64,000 nucleotides of DNA, taken from positions 6,425,168 through 6,489,167 of the forward strand of contig NZ_JAPNKE010000002.1 in the NCBI RefSeq assembly GCF_026626665.1, in the 5' to 3' direction. A program made the translations under genes and the position numbers. Below are positions 46,015 to 55,710 of this stretch, in pieces. Numbering within the stretch: position 1 is the stretch's first letter; each line of letters begins with the position of its first letter. The notes under the pieces are model-generated. The model had not been told where the DNA came from, made no database searches, and saw nothing but the letters and a program-made list of their open reading frames with translations. Source of the stretch: Nannocystis pusilla (GTDB taxonomy: Bacteria; Myxococcota_A; Polyangia; Nannocystales; Nannocystaceae).

Positions 46015-47273
46015 CTATCGCCGGCGCCGCCGGCCGATCCACCCCAGCAAGCCACACAGCCCCAGGGACATGACCCATGAGCCATGTCCTTTCGGACCGA
46101 CGCTACAACCGAACACGCCCCCGTCGTCGACGAAGTCCGCTTCCCACGCGACGTACGGCGTCTCCGAAGCCAGCTGGCCCAGCGCCCGCGCATTGCCGGC
46201 CGCGTCGTGGGCGACCAGCGCGAAGTGATAGACCTCGTCGGGGTCGAGCCCCGTGATGAGCACCGACGTCTGGTCGGGCGCGATGAATCCGCTGCACACG
46301 CGGCTCCAGTCGAGCCGCTGCATCTGCGGGCTCACGCACAGCTCGCACGAATCGCTGCACAGGCCATCGTCGGAGTTCTGATGGCCCTCGTCGCACTCCT
46401 CGCCCGGATCGACGCGTCCGTCGCCGCAGAGGCCGAGGCCGTCCTCGGCCACCTTCACCCAGTATGCGGCGCGCCGCCGCACACGCTGTCGACCGTGTAG
46501 TAACTCGTCCCGTCGGCCGCCTCGTCGCGCGCCGGCGCCGGGAACGACAGCTCCGGCGGGTATTGCCACTCCGTCTCGCACAGCACGCGGAAGCCGGCGA
46601 TGTCCTGCGAATCGGGCGAGCTCCAGCTGAGCAGCACACCGCCCACCTGCGGCTCGGCCCGCAGGTCGTACGGCAGCTCCCACGGCGGCTCGAAGTCGTA
46701 GCGCAGCGGCTCGCCCGCGGCCTCGGCGTCGTACACGAAGTCACCCTCCTGACAGCCCTCCGCCCCGTCGGCTTGCGGGTCGCACAGCCACACTCCGCCC
46801 TGGCCCTCGCCCTCGCAGCCGCGCGCCAGCGTCGTGTACGGCGACCCCACCTCGCGCTGCGACGAGGCGACGTAGCTGTTCAAGAACGCCGGGTGAAACA
46901 GCGCCGAGAAGCCGGCCCGGAGCACCGCCGCCGGCTCCTCGAACAGCACGCCACACAGACCGTTGCGCCCCTCCGCCGCCTCGCGCCCGGCGCAGCGGTT
47001 GCCGACGAACCCGAGGATCGTCCGCGCCGCCGTGCCCACCCCGCCGTCGGCCTGCAGCTCGGCCGCGATCGGCACCCCGCACTCGCAGCGGGCGCGGTTG
47101 ACGAAGCGCTCGCGGTCGACGTCGTCGAGCGTCCGCAGCGGTTCGCCCTGCTCGTCCAAGATCGCGTAGCGCACCCGCACGTCGAGCGATTCCTCGACCG
47201 CGAGCGCCTGGCCCGTCGCTGCGAACACACCCGCACCCACGACCCACGCCAATCCACGAGGCTGTCGAAGCAT
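46015..47273 (-). CDS. Exported protein with fibronectin-like domain and MYXO-CTERM-like tail, frame broken near 46475
   Basis: ATG 47273 gives a Sec signal peptide (GLAWVVGAGVFAATGQALA). The first ~270 residues (LDVRVRYAILDEQGEPL, RCECGVPIAAEL, GSPYTTLARGCEGEG) lead to a fibronectin-III-like pattern (PQVGGVLLSWSSPDSQDIAGFRVLCE). It continues after the frame break as YWVKVAEDGLGLCGDGRVDPGEECDEGHQN (a DUF4215-type unit), ITGLDPDEVYHFALVAHDAAGN and a C-terminal sorting signal FGCSVGPKGHGSWVM, hydrophobic SLGLCGLLGWI, then GRRRRR. MYXO-CTERM signals are cleaved and lipidated for surface display. The last hydrophobic part is shorter than usual. The codons for KGHGSWVM contain a GGACATG/CATGTCC dyad (46066-46089). 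Confidence 0.82.
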
Positions 47274-47597
47274 GGCCGTCCAACCGCGCCGCTCCTGCGC
47301 GTATTCCCGCCCGCCCCTCGCCGCGATGCCGACCTCCGCACCGCTCCCCGGGCGCACGCGAGGCCCTCGCTCGCGCCGACCCCCATGCGAAGGCCTCGCG
47401 ACCGGAGCGCCGCGCGCCCGCGAACCACCGCCGCGCCGCGAGGTGCGACGATCGGCCTCGCCCGCCGCGGAGCCATCGACCGGCTCGCCGCGCCGACCCT
47501 CGCCATTCCACGAGTGCGATGATTCGCCTCGTCCGGCCCGATGCACCGTCCGCCCCGAATCACCGCACCTGCGAATGTCACCTCACGCGATTCGACC

Positions 47598-48564
47598 TCA
47601 CTTGCGCCCGGGCGCCGCCCGCATCGCGTACGCGATCCCGTGCTCGAGGCTCGGCAGCGTCTGCGCCCCGCCGAAGTCGGCCCCGAGCTCCACGAGCACG
47701 CGCGCCACCTCCGGCCCGATCCCCGTCAGCACCAGCTCTGCGCCGAGCAGCCGCACCGCGCGGGTCACGTCGGCCAGCGCCCGCGCGGCCACCTCGTCGA
47801 CCCGCGGCACCCCGGTGACGTCGAGCAGCACGAACGCCGCGCGCCGCGCCTGCACGCCCTCGAGGATCGCCTCGAGCAGGCGGCCGGCGCGGTCGGCGTC
47901 GACGTCGCCGACCAGCGGCACCGCCACCACGTGGCGGGCGATCGGCACCAGCGGGGTCGACAGCGCCAGCAGCGTCGCCCGCTGGGCCTCGATCACCTGC
48001 TGCTGCAGCGCCACGTGCTCGGCCGCCGCGACCTCGAGCGCCGCCGTCCGCTCGGCCACGCGGGCCTCGAGCTCGGCGTTGAGGCGCAGCACCGCCTCGC
48101 GGTCGCGCCGCTGCTCGGTGATGTTGCGGACCACCTTGATGAGGCCGTCTTCGCCGACCCGGATCACCCGCGCCTCGTACCACTCGGTCGCGCCGCCCAT
48201 GTCGAGCGCGTACTCGAGGCGGGCCTTGCCCGCCGGGCCGGCCGCGGTCGCGAACGTCGCCTCGAACTGCGCCCCGATCTCGGGCGGCAGCACGTCCTGC
48301 ATGCGCTTGCCGAGGAAGAACTCCGGCTCCACGTACAGCGGGGTCGTCGGGCTCGCGAAGAAAGTGCGTGATCGTGCCGTCGAGGCGCAGCTGGAAGAAC
48401 AGGTCGGGCATCCCGCGGAAGATGACCTCGAGCGCCGCCGCCAGCTTCAGCCGCGCCTCGTGCACGCGCTGCGCCTCGGCGGCCTCGCGCTCGAGGCGGG
48501 CGACGCGGGCCCGGAGTTCGTCGTTCTCGGCGCGCAGGCGGGCGGCGGTCGCGGTCTCGTCCAT
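47598..48564 (-). CDS. PAS-STAS (RsbR-like) regulator, frame broken near 48362
   Basis: ATG 48564. The N-terminal coiled coil (RLRAENDELRARVARLEREAAEAQRVHEARLK) is followed by a PAS domain (LEVIFRGMPDLFFQLRLDGTITHFFASP, MQDVLPPEIGAQFEATF, WYEARVIRVGEDGLIKVVRNITEQ) and a second coil. A STAS domain closes the protein (STPLVPIARHVVAVPLVGDVDADRAGRLLEAILEG, FVLLDVTGVPRVDEVAARALADV, LVLTGIGPEVARVLV). RsbR-type proteins build stressosome-like complexes and control anti-sigma switches through Ser/Thr phosphorylation of the STAS domain. At the usual phospho-site (GVPxVD-T/S) this protein has Glu. One extra T in CACTTTCTTC near 48362 breaks the frame. It is a single gene. Confidence 0.88.
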
Positions 48565-49001
48565 GGTGCGGCGCGGACGATAGCCGAGCCGCGCGCGGGC
48601 ACGTGCCCGCCGTTGCGGTCGACCCTTGCGCAAGGTCACCAGGCCGCCCAGCCGGCGCCCCGCCAGGCCGCCCGGCCCGATTGACCCGCCGACCATGAAC
48701 GGCTGTTCACGCAGGCCGCCCGCGACCTCCCACGAAATTTCGGGCCTGCTGGCATCATTCGCGGCGCTCGTCGCGAAACACGTATCATCACAGTTCGAAT
48801 CGCGGCCTGCCCGCGCGCGCGGCGCGCCCGAATGTGAGCAGTCGCCTGCGCGCAGAGGTCGTCATCGCCGGGCGCCGCCGCGCGGCCGCGCCTCAGCATC
48901 TCGCCCACGGGAGCCGCGACCCTCGGCAAAACTCCCGGCCTCGCCGCGCGCCTCGCCGATCACGCGCCGGAGCGCGTGATAGTGTCGCTTTCGTGCCCAC
49001 C

Positions 49002-51089
49002 ATGTCGACGATCCAGCGCACGCTGCTCTTGCCGGTGACGCTCGCGCTCGGCTGCCCGCAGGGCGGCGATGTCGCCACCCAGGGCGACCCGAGCACGACC
49101 GGCGACGCGGCCGCCAGCACGGCCACCGGCACCGACGTCCCGACCACCGGCGCCAGCGGCCCCGGCCCGACCTCGAGCGGCACCAGCGACACCGGCGACA
49201 CCGGCGACACCGGCGAGCCCCCGGGCGAGCCGTCCGGCAACGCGCTCGATCAGAACGCCCTGTTCACCTGCGACGACCGCCCCGCCCTGCCGCCCGCCGA
49301 CCTGCGCCTGATCGACCGTCAGGAGTGGACCCGCAGCGTCGGCACCTGGTCCGGCACCGACCTCGCCAACAACCCGCTGTACCCGCGGGCCGCCCACCGC
49401 TACTCGACCTACAGCGACGACGAGGCGCTCGACCCCAGCGTCCTCTCGCTCTACCTCGACGTCGTCGGCGGCTCGGGCACCTCGTGGACGATCGGCAAGT
49501 GGGACGTCGGCCGCGTGCGCACCGTGATCGAAGACCCCGAGTGTCAGTGCTTCCTGAACGACGCCGCGCCCGCCTCCGAGTGCGTCGATTACTTCGTCCG
49601 CCGCTACCTCGAATTCGGCGCGGTCTACCGCCCCGTCGACGACGAACAATTCGCGGCCCTCCGCGAGTTCGCCGGCTCGGTGCTGGCGGCCGAGGCCGGG
49701 GTCGAGTCGCGGCCGGCGACGATAAGGCGCATCGCCGCCGCCGCGTGGATGACCGCCGCCGCGCTGCACCGGCCCGAGCTCGGCGAGGGTGCGCCCGACG
49801 AGCACGGCCGCCTGCGCCTCGGCGACTGGGAGCTGGCCCAGGCGATCGCCTACGCGCTGACGCGCTCCCCCGCGGGCGTCCCGAGCGTCAATCGCACCTA
49901 CGAGGCCGGCTTCACCAAGGGCGACATCGACGGCGACCTCGGCGACCTCCTCGACGCCGCCGCCGACGGCACGATCAAGGACCCCGAGGTCGTCGCCACG
50001 CTGGTCCGCGCCCACTTCGGCGGCCTCGACGAGGAGCGCCGCGACCTCCTGTTCGAGCCGCACGACGGCCGCTGGTGGGAGAACCAGGGCGAGTACTGGA
50101 TGGCCACCGGCGTGCGCGCGTTCTTCCGCGAGTGGCTCGGCTACGGCGGCCTCGCCGACAAGCCGGAGAAGGTCGAGGTCGCCAAGACCTCGGGGTGGAT
50201 GGGCGGCGTCGTCGAGCTCAGCTACTGGAACCTGGTCAGCGGCATCTACGGCTACGAGAACACCCTCGTCACCCAGCTCGACGACATGATCGCGCGGATC
50301 GTCGCCGGCGACCAGGACGTCTACGCGCAATTGCTGACCTCGCGGATGTTCTACACCCCGGCCAACGACGGCTATCAGGAGGGCGAATCGTCGGTGTCGA
50401 ACTCGACCGCCGAATCGCCCCGCGTCTACAACGTCTCGGGCATCACCCCGCAGACCCGCGAGGCCCGCTGGAAGCAGCTGCCGGAGGGCGAGCGGGCCGG
50501 CGTGCTCACCCACCCCGCGTGGCTCGGCGCGCACTCGCTGTCGTTCGAGAACGACCCCAACCTGGTCCACCGCGGCAAGTGGATCCGCGAGGAGCTGCTG
50601 TGTCAGAACATCCCGGACCTGCCGATCAACGTCGCCGCCATGCTGACCGAGGCGTCGCGCGAGCAGTCGGCACGCCAGCGGATCTCCGAGCAGATCGACG
50701 CCGACCCGTACTGCAACGGCTGCCACCAGATGATGAACCCGCTGGGCTATCCGTTCGAGATCTACAACCACGCCGGCTTCCTCCGCGTCGAGGATCACGG
50801 CGGCCCGCCGAACGGCACCAGCGTGCTCGCCAACATGCCGGCGCCCGAGCTCGACGGCGCGGTCAACAGCGCCGTCGATCTGAGCACCCGCCTCGCCGGC
50901 TCGAAGTACGCCAAGCGCTGCTTCATGCGCCAGGTCTTCCGCTTCTTCGCCGGCCGCGAGGAGACGATGCACGACGGCTGCACCCTGGTGGCCATGGAGA
51001 CCGCCTACGACGAGAGCGGCGGCGCGTTCAGCGAGCTGCTGATCGCATTGTTCAACAGCGACAGCTTCCAGTACCGCGTGCCCGAGTGA
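49002..51089 (+). CDS. DUF1588/DUF1592-type exported lipoprotein
   Basis: ATG 49002 gives a lipoprotein signal (TIQRTLLLPVTLALGC) and a Thr/Ser/Gly linker of ~70 residues. The main part of ~600 residues matches the C-terminal portion of DUF1592/DUF1588/DUF1585 proteins: LGDWELAQAIAYALTRSPAG, VATLVRAHFGGLDEERRDLLF, FFREWLGYGGLADK, GVLTHPAWLGAHS, VHRGKWIREELLCQNIPDLP and the cytochrome-like DPYCNGCHQMMNPLGYPFEIYNHAGFLR, a CxxCH site. Paired DUF1552 proteins are usual, and one follows 25 bp downstream. The function is unknown in bacteria, with an extracytoplasmic redox or polymer-binding role suspected. Confidence 0.9.
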   Translation: MSTIQRTLLLPVTLALGCPQGGDVATQGDPSTTGDAAASTATGTDVPTTGASGPGPTSSGTSDTGDTGDTGEPPGEPSGNALDQNALFTCDDRPALPPADLRLIDRQEWTRSVGTWSGTDLANNPLYPRAAHRYSTYSDDEALDPSVLSLYLDVVGGSGTSWTIGKWDVGRVRTVIEDPECQCFLNDAAPASECVDYFVRRYLEFGAVYRPVDDEQFAALREFAGSVLAAEAGVESRPATIRRIAAAAWMTAAALHRPELGEGAPDEHGRLRLGDWELAQAIAYALTRSPAGVPSVNRTYEAGFTKGDIDGDLGDLLDAAADGTIKDPEVVATLVRAHFGGLDEERRDLLFEPHDGRWWENQGEYWMATGVRAFFREWLGYGGLADKPEKVEVAKTSGWMGGVVELSYWNLVSGIYGYENTLVTQLDDMIARIVAGDQDVYAQLLTSRMFYTPANDGYQEGESSVSNSTAESPRVYNVSGITPQTREARWKQLPEGERAGVLTHPAWLGAHSLSFENDPNLVHRGKWIREELLCQNIPDLPINVAAMLTEASREQSARQRISEQIDADPYCNGCHQMMNPLGYPFEIYNHAGFLRVEDHGGPPNGTSVLANMPAPELDGAVNSAVDLSTRLAGSKYAKRCFMRQVFRFFAGREETMHDGCTLVAMETAYDESGGAFSELLIALFNSDSFQYRVPE

Positions 51090-51114
51090 GCGGCGACGAC
51101 CCGGAGACCCTGCC

Positions 51115-52560
51115 ATGTTCACACGTCGTAACTTCCTCACCACCGCGGGTCTTTTGACCGGCGCCGGCCTGTTCGGCGGCGCCGCGCTGACCGGCCGGCG
51201 CAGCCGCGCCGCCGACGGCGACCCGCGCCGCGTCGTCATCTTCCTCGAGGGCAACGGCATCCGCCCCGCCTGCGTGCGCGACCCGCTGACGCTCGAGACG
51301 CTCGAGGGCTACGCCGGCAAGCCGATCGAGAGCAACCGCGACTACGGGCACGACGACCCGGTGCTCGTCCCGGCCGCGCCGCTCGCCGAGGCGCGCTCGC
51401 TCGGCGCCCTCGCCGGCGTCGACGACGACATCTCCCTGGTCGAGCGCGCCTGCCTGGTGCTCGGATTGTCGGCGACCTACGTCGGCGGCGGCCACTCGAC
51501 CGACTTCGGGGCGCTCAGCGCCTCGCGGGCGGCGGGCGGGCCGGCCGGACCGACCCTCGAGACGGTGCTCTCGGCGATCCCCGAGGTCCGCGGCAACACC
51601 CCGTTCGACGCCATCCGCATCGGCGTCGGCGCGGCCACCACCCCGCTCAATTACGCCAGCTGTGCCTTCGACGCCGGCAAGCCCGCGCCGGTGCTGCTGA
51701 GCCCCGCGGCCTCGTTCGCCTCGCTGTTCGGCTCGGTCGCCTCTGGCCAGGCCGGCGAGGAGTTCGAGACGCGCAAGCAATTGCTGGAGTTCGCGCTCGA
51801 GGACGTGAGCCGCGAGCTCAAGACATTCGCCGGTTCGAAGCGCGGCCGCGCCAAGCTCGAGACCTACGAGGCCTCGCTGCTGACCATGCTGGCGCGCAAC
51901 GACCAGATCGTCGGGATGAAGGGCGCGCTGCAGGCGGTCAAGCCGCTCGGTCCCGGCGAGGCCGACCCCGACCCCTACGCGTCGGACGACCCGCTCGAGC
52001 AATTGCGCCTGCAGGCCGACATCGCCACCGCCTCGCTGCTCGCCGGCCTCACCAACGTCGCGGTCGTCACGTTCGGCGCCGGCGCCTACTACTGGTCGCT
52101 GCAATACCCGACCCTCGTCGACCTCTACCCCGGCAAGCAGGTGCTCGGCGGCCACGACCTCCGCCACGGCGAGAGCCCCGAGTTCCACGAGGTGCTCCAC
52201 GAGGTCACGAGCCGCGGCGTCGCCGAGATGGCGCGCATGGCCCGGACCCTCGCCGCGCACCCCGAGCAGGGCGGCACCATGCTCGACAACACCCTCCTGC
52301 TCTACATGTCCGACAACGGCGAGCAGCACCACTCGAACGCCGAGGAGTGGGCCATGCTGCTGCTCGGCGGCAACAACATGGGCTTCAAGACCGACGGCCG
52401 CAGCGTCACCTACCCGAAGAGCGGCCACGAGAACAATCGTCAGACTTCCAACATGTTCAACTCGCTGCTCCACGGCGCCGGCCTGCCGACCGACGACTTC
52501 GGCCACACCGACCCGAACACGCGGATCGCCGAGGGCCCGCTCGCCGAAGTGTGGGGCTGA
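51115..52560 (+). CDS. DUF1552-family Tat-exported protein
   Basis: This 481-residue protein starts at ATG 51115. A twin-arginine signal (FTRRNFLTTAGLLTGAGLFGGAAL) shows folded export. The body has the DUF1552 sequence order: RRVVIFLEGNGIRPA, GGGHSTDFGALSASRA, LETVLSAIPEV, LEQLRLQADIATASLLAGLTNVAVVTFGAGA, GGHDLRHGESPEFHEVLHEVTSR, LYMSDNGEQHHSNAEEWAMLLLGGNN. The last lines resemble the alkaline-phosphatase/sulfatase-like metal-binding pattern. It forms a two-gene operon with the DUF1588 protein. It ends 4 bp from the convergent stop at 52565. Confidence 0.92.
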   Translation: MFTRRNFLTTAGLLTGAGLFGGAALTGRRSRAADGDPRRVVIFLEGNGIRPACVRDPLTLETLEGYAGKPIESNRDYGHDDPVLVPAAPLAEARSLGALAGVDDDISLVERACLVLGLSATYVGGGHSTDFGALSASRAAGGPAGPTLETVLSAIPEVRGNTPFDAIRIGVGAATTPLNYASCAFDAGKPAPVLLSPAASFASLFGSVASGQAGEEFETRKQLLEFALEDVSRELKTFAGSKRGRAKLETYEASLLTMLARNDQIVGMKGALQAVKPLGPGEADPDPYASDDPLEQLRLQADIATASLLAGLTNVAVVTFGAGAYYWSLQYPTLVDLYPGKQVLGGHDLRHGESPEFHEVLHEVTSRGVAEMARMARTLAAHPEQGGTMLDNTLLLYMSDNGEQHHSNAEEWAMLLLGGNNMGFKTDGRSVTYPKSGHENNRQTSNMFNSLLHGAGLPTDDFGHTDPNTRIAEGPLAEVWG

Positions 52561-52564
52561 GGGC

Positions 52565-53557
52565 TCACGGCGGCGGCGGCGGCGGCAACGGCACCCCGCC
52601 GTCCTCCGCCTCCAGCGGGAGGCGGTCGCGGATCCACATCAGCAACGGCAGGTTCGGCGCCGACGGCAGGAAGAACACCCACGAATCGCTGATGAGCAGC
52701 GGATTGCAGGCGTCCGGCGGCTCGTCGGCGAATTGCGCGTCCCGCAGCGCCCGCAGCTCCGCGGCCAGCGCCGGGTCGACGATCGGCCGCGACGCGATCG
52801 GCCCGACGTGGGTCTGCCCGTCGTGCGAGATGCTGGCCGGGTCGAGGGCGAACGGCCACGGCACCGCGCAGGTCCACGTCTCCGTGACCGGCAGGTCGCT
52901 CTCGACCACGGGCGCGATCAGCTCGATCGCCACCGGCTCGCTCGCCGCCATCGGCTCGCCCGCGTCCCACAGCGACTCGAACCATCCCCTGGCCGCCTCG
53001 TTGACGCCGGCGAACTCCAGCGGCGGATCGACGCCCCACGAACAATCGTGGCTGCACCGGAGGCTCGCTTCGCCGTCCGAATAGAGGTAGTTGCTCGCGC
53101 CTTCGTCGAGCGAACCGTAATCGCCGGCCACCGCCGGCCACCGGTCGTACAGCAGCGACAGCGACAGCGCCTGCTCGAGCTCCGGTGTGAGCACCCCCGT
53201 GCGCGTGAGCTGCCAGTTCTCCGCGTGGAACTGCGACGGCTGCGACGGCCGCGAGCGGCTCGCCACCCAGTAGCGACAATCGCCGCGGACGTAGAGATAG
53301 CTGGTCCCGAGCTCGTGGGCGATGCTCGTGGTCTGGACGAACTCGTTCCCGTTCACGCGCACCGCCAGCCGCAGCTCCTGCGAGCCGTCGCAGATCCGCC
53401 GCCACTCGGCCCCGCCGGCGGACGTACCTTCGGTCACGCCGGTGGACGTCCCTTCGGTGGCCCCGCTCTCGGTGTCGGAGCCCTTGTCGCCCCCGCAAGC
53501 GCCGAGCACCCCGCCAAGAACGATCGCCATCCCCCTGCGCGCGCGACCCGGACTCAT
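52565..53557 (-). CDS. Hypothetical lipoprotein
   Basis: ATG 53557; ATG 53530 (MAIVLGGVLGAC) would give a compact lipoprotein signal with LGAC and may be the true start. A short Thr/Gly/Glu linker follows, then a mixed alpha/beta region (SQELRLAVRVNGNEFVQTTSIAHEL, CRYWVASRSRPSQPSQFHAENW, GVLTPELEQALSLSLLYDRWPAVAGDYGSLDEGASNYLYSDG). The C-terminus is poly-proline (about nine Pro), probably a codon-repeat run (CGGCGG on the plus strand at 52565-52590). The family was not recognised. Confidence 0.7.
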   Translation of the reverse strand: MSPGRARRGMAIVLGGVLGACGGDKGSDTESGATEGTSTGVTEGTSAGGAEWRRICDGSQELRLAVRVNGNEFVQTTSIAHELGTSYLYVRGDCRYWVASRSRPSQPSQFHAENWQLTRTGVLTPELEQALSLSLLYDRWPAVAGDYGSLDEGASNYLYSDGEASLRCSHDCSWGVDPPLEFAGVNEAARGWFESLWDAGEPMAASEPVAIELIAPVVESDLPVTETWTCAVPWPFALDPASISHDGQTHVGPIASRPIVDPALAAELRALRDAQFADEPPDACNPLLISDSWVFFLPSAPNLPLLMWIRDRLPLEAEDGGVPLPPPPPP

Positions 53558-53585
53558 TCCGGCGATACTACCACCTCGCCGCCCC

Positions 53586-54759
53586 TCAGCCCGCCCCGTC
53601 GCGCGTGCACCCGCGCGGCAGCGTCAGCGTGAAGCGCGTTCCGGCCTCCGCCGACGACTCGACCGTGAGGTCGCCCCCGTGGGCCTGCGCGAGCTGCCGC
53701 GAAATGTATAGACCGAGCCCGAGCGACGCCCGCGGGTTCGCGTCCGGGTCGGCGCGCTGGAACGGCTCGAACACCGAGGCGAGCCGCTCCGGCGGGATCG
53801 GCTCGCCGCGGTTGTGGACCGCTACGATCACGCGGTCGGCCGCCAGGTCCGACTCGACCCGCACCAGCGAATCAGCAGGGCTGAACTTGAGCGCGTTGTC
53901 CAGCAGGTTCGTCAGCACCTGGGCGATGCGGTCGGGGTCCCAGCGCCCGACCATGCGCACGTCCGGCCCGGCGCGCTCGATCGTGCGGCCCGGATGCGTC
54001 AGCATCGCCTCCTCGATCACCTGCCGCAGCAGTAGCCGCATGTCGACGGCCACCGGCTTGACCGGGATCCGGCCCTGATTGCGCGCCTGCGTGAAGTCCA
54101 GCAGGTCGCCGATGAGCCGCATCGCCCGGTCGGTCGCGCCGCGCAGCCGCTGCAGCTGGCGACAGGCCGGCGCCGGCAGGTGCTCGGTCCGCAGCATCAG
54201 CTCCGCACAATGCACGATGATGGTCAGAGGATTGCGCAGATCGTGCGACACCACGCCGATCAGCTGCGCCTCGTACTCGTGCGCCTTCAGCAGCGCCTCC
54301 TGGGCCGACTTCACGTCGGCCTCGCGCTCCGTCGAGAATTGCTCGACCGCGGCGGCCACCCCCATCGACGCCACGTGGATCAACACCCGCAGGACCTCGA
54401 CGTCGAGGCGGCCCTCGGTCTCGGCGAACAGGTCGAACAGGACATCGAGCAGCAGCGTGTATTCGTCGACCACCGCGCGGATTTCAGAAGCCGTGGCGAT
54501 AGCGCTGGGTCCCGTGCTCGCGAGCCACCTCCGCCGTGGGCGCCTCGGCTCCGCCGCGCTCCTCCGCCGCCCCGCGCCGCAGCGCCGCGGCCAGTTCGTC
54601 CAGGAACTCCGGCAGACGGTCGACCAGCTCCGGGGCCGGAAGCGGGCGCCCGGCCACGTTGCGCGCGCGGACGCGACGCAGCCAGCGCTCGACGATCACC
54701 TGCTGCTCGCGCTCGAGCCGATCGGCCAGCGCATGAGCCTGCTGCGAGCACGTCGACAT
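53586..54759 (-). CDS. RsbRD_N-domain histidine kinase, frame broken near 54488
   Basis: ATG 54759. The first ~110 residues (ADRLEREQQVIVERWLRRVRA, PELVDRLPEFLDELAAALR, REHGTQRYRHGF) plus, after one T is removed in TTCTGAAATC, EIRAVVDEYTLLLDVLFDL make an RsbRD N-terminal globin-like/helical sensor domain. HisKA has the phospho-acceptor His in SHDLRNPLTIIVHCAEL. HATPase_c has LTNLLDNALKFSP, a G1-like HNRGEPIP and the G2 box ASLGLGLYISRQLAQAHGG. The reconstructed length is ~390 residues, soluble. A cytoplasmic redox- or stress-sensing kinase is likely. No partner regulator is adjacent. Confidence 0.9.
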
Positions 54760-54931
54760 CGTGCGGCCAGGGTAGCGGAGGCTCGCCGGCGCGCCGACCG
54801 ACCCCGCCGTGAACGACCCCGACGCGCGGACGCGCAGGCGAGTCTGCGGCCCGCCACCGGCCCGCCCGCCTCCGGCGAGGCCGGCGCCGCGTGCTTGTCG
54901 GCGGTCGCCGCTTCCGCCACCATGGCGTGCA

Positions 54932-55630
54932 GTGCCACGAATCCTCCACGACCTCGCCTGCCTCGACGATCGCCGCCTCAGCCCGTACTGCTGGCGCAGC
55001 AAGTGGGCCCTGGCCCACAAGGGCCTCGAGTTCGAGGCGCGCCCGCAGGGCTTCACCGCCATCCCGCGGCTCTACGACGGCGCCCATCGGACCGTCCCGA
55101 TCCTCGACGACGACGGCCACGTCGTCGCCGACTCGTGGGCCATCGCCGACTACCTCGACGCTCGCTACCCCGAAAGCCCGCGCCTGTTCGAAGGGCCAGC
55201 CGAGCGCGCCCTCTGTCGATTCACCGAGGCCTGGCTGTTCGGCGCCCTCGTGCCGCTGCTGATGCCGATGCTCGCGCTCGACATCCACGATCACGCGCGG
55301 CACGAGGATCGCGCCTACTTCCGCGAGAGCCGCGAGCAGCGGCTCGGCCGTAGCCTCGAGGCCGCAGCGGCCGGGCGCGAGCACCGGCTCGACGACGTGC
55401 GCGCGGCCCTGAACCCGCTGCGCCTCACCGTCCAGGGCCAGCCGTTCCTCACCGGCGAGCGGGCGGGGTACGCCGACTACATCGCCGCGGGCCTCATGCA
55501 ATGGGTCGCCTCGGTGACGACGCTGCCGCTGCTGGAGCGCGACGATCCGGTCGTCGCGTGGCTCGAGCGCGTGCGCGACCTGCACGGCGGCCTCGGCCGC
55601 ACCAGCCCGATGTACGCAATTGCGGTGTGA
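54932..55630 (+). CDS. Glutathione S-transferase-family protein
   Basis: GTG 54932 (VPRILHDLACLDDRRLSPYCWRSKWAL) is preferred because the upstream open frame has only Pro/Arg-rich sequence. The thioredoxin-like domain contains SPYC, VPILDDDGHVVADSWAIADYL (cis-Pro and Asp-Ser binding region). The C-terminal helical domain has FLTGERAGYADYIAAGLMQWV, the GST N-cap box, and runs to MYAIAV. The length is ~232 residues. It is similar to the fungal-type/Ure2-like or beta-etherase-like GSTs. A second GST gene lies at 12822. The substrate is unknown. Confidence 0.88.
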   Translation: MPRILHDLACLDDRRLSPYCWRSKWALAHKGLEFEARPQGFTAIPRLYDGAHRTVPILDDDGHVVADSWAIADYLDARYPESPRLFEGPAERALCRFTEAWLFGALVPLLMPMLALDIHDHARHEDRAYFRESREQRLGRSLEAAAAGREHRLDDVRAALNPLRLTVQGQPFLTGERAGYADYIAAGLMQWVASVTTLPLLERDDPVVAWLERVRDLHGGLGRTSPMYAIAV

Positions 55631-55710
55631 CGATCGCACGGATGCGAACTCGGTGAGACCACGACGAGCCCCGCGCACCCGTGCGCGACCATCTCTGGCA
55701 TATTCGCCGC

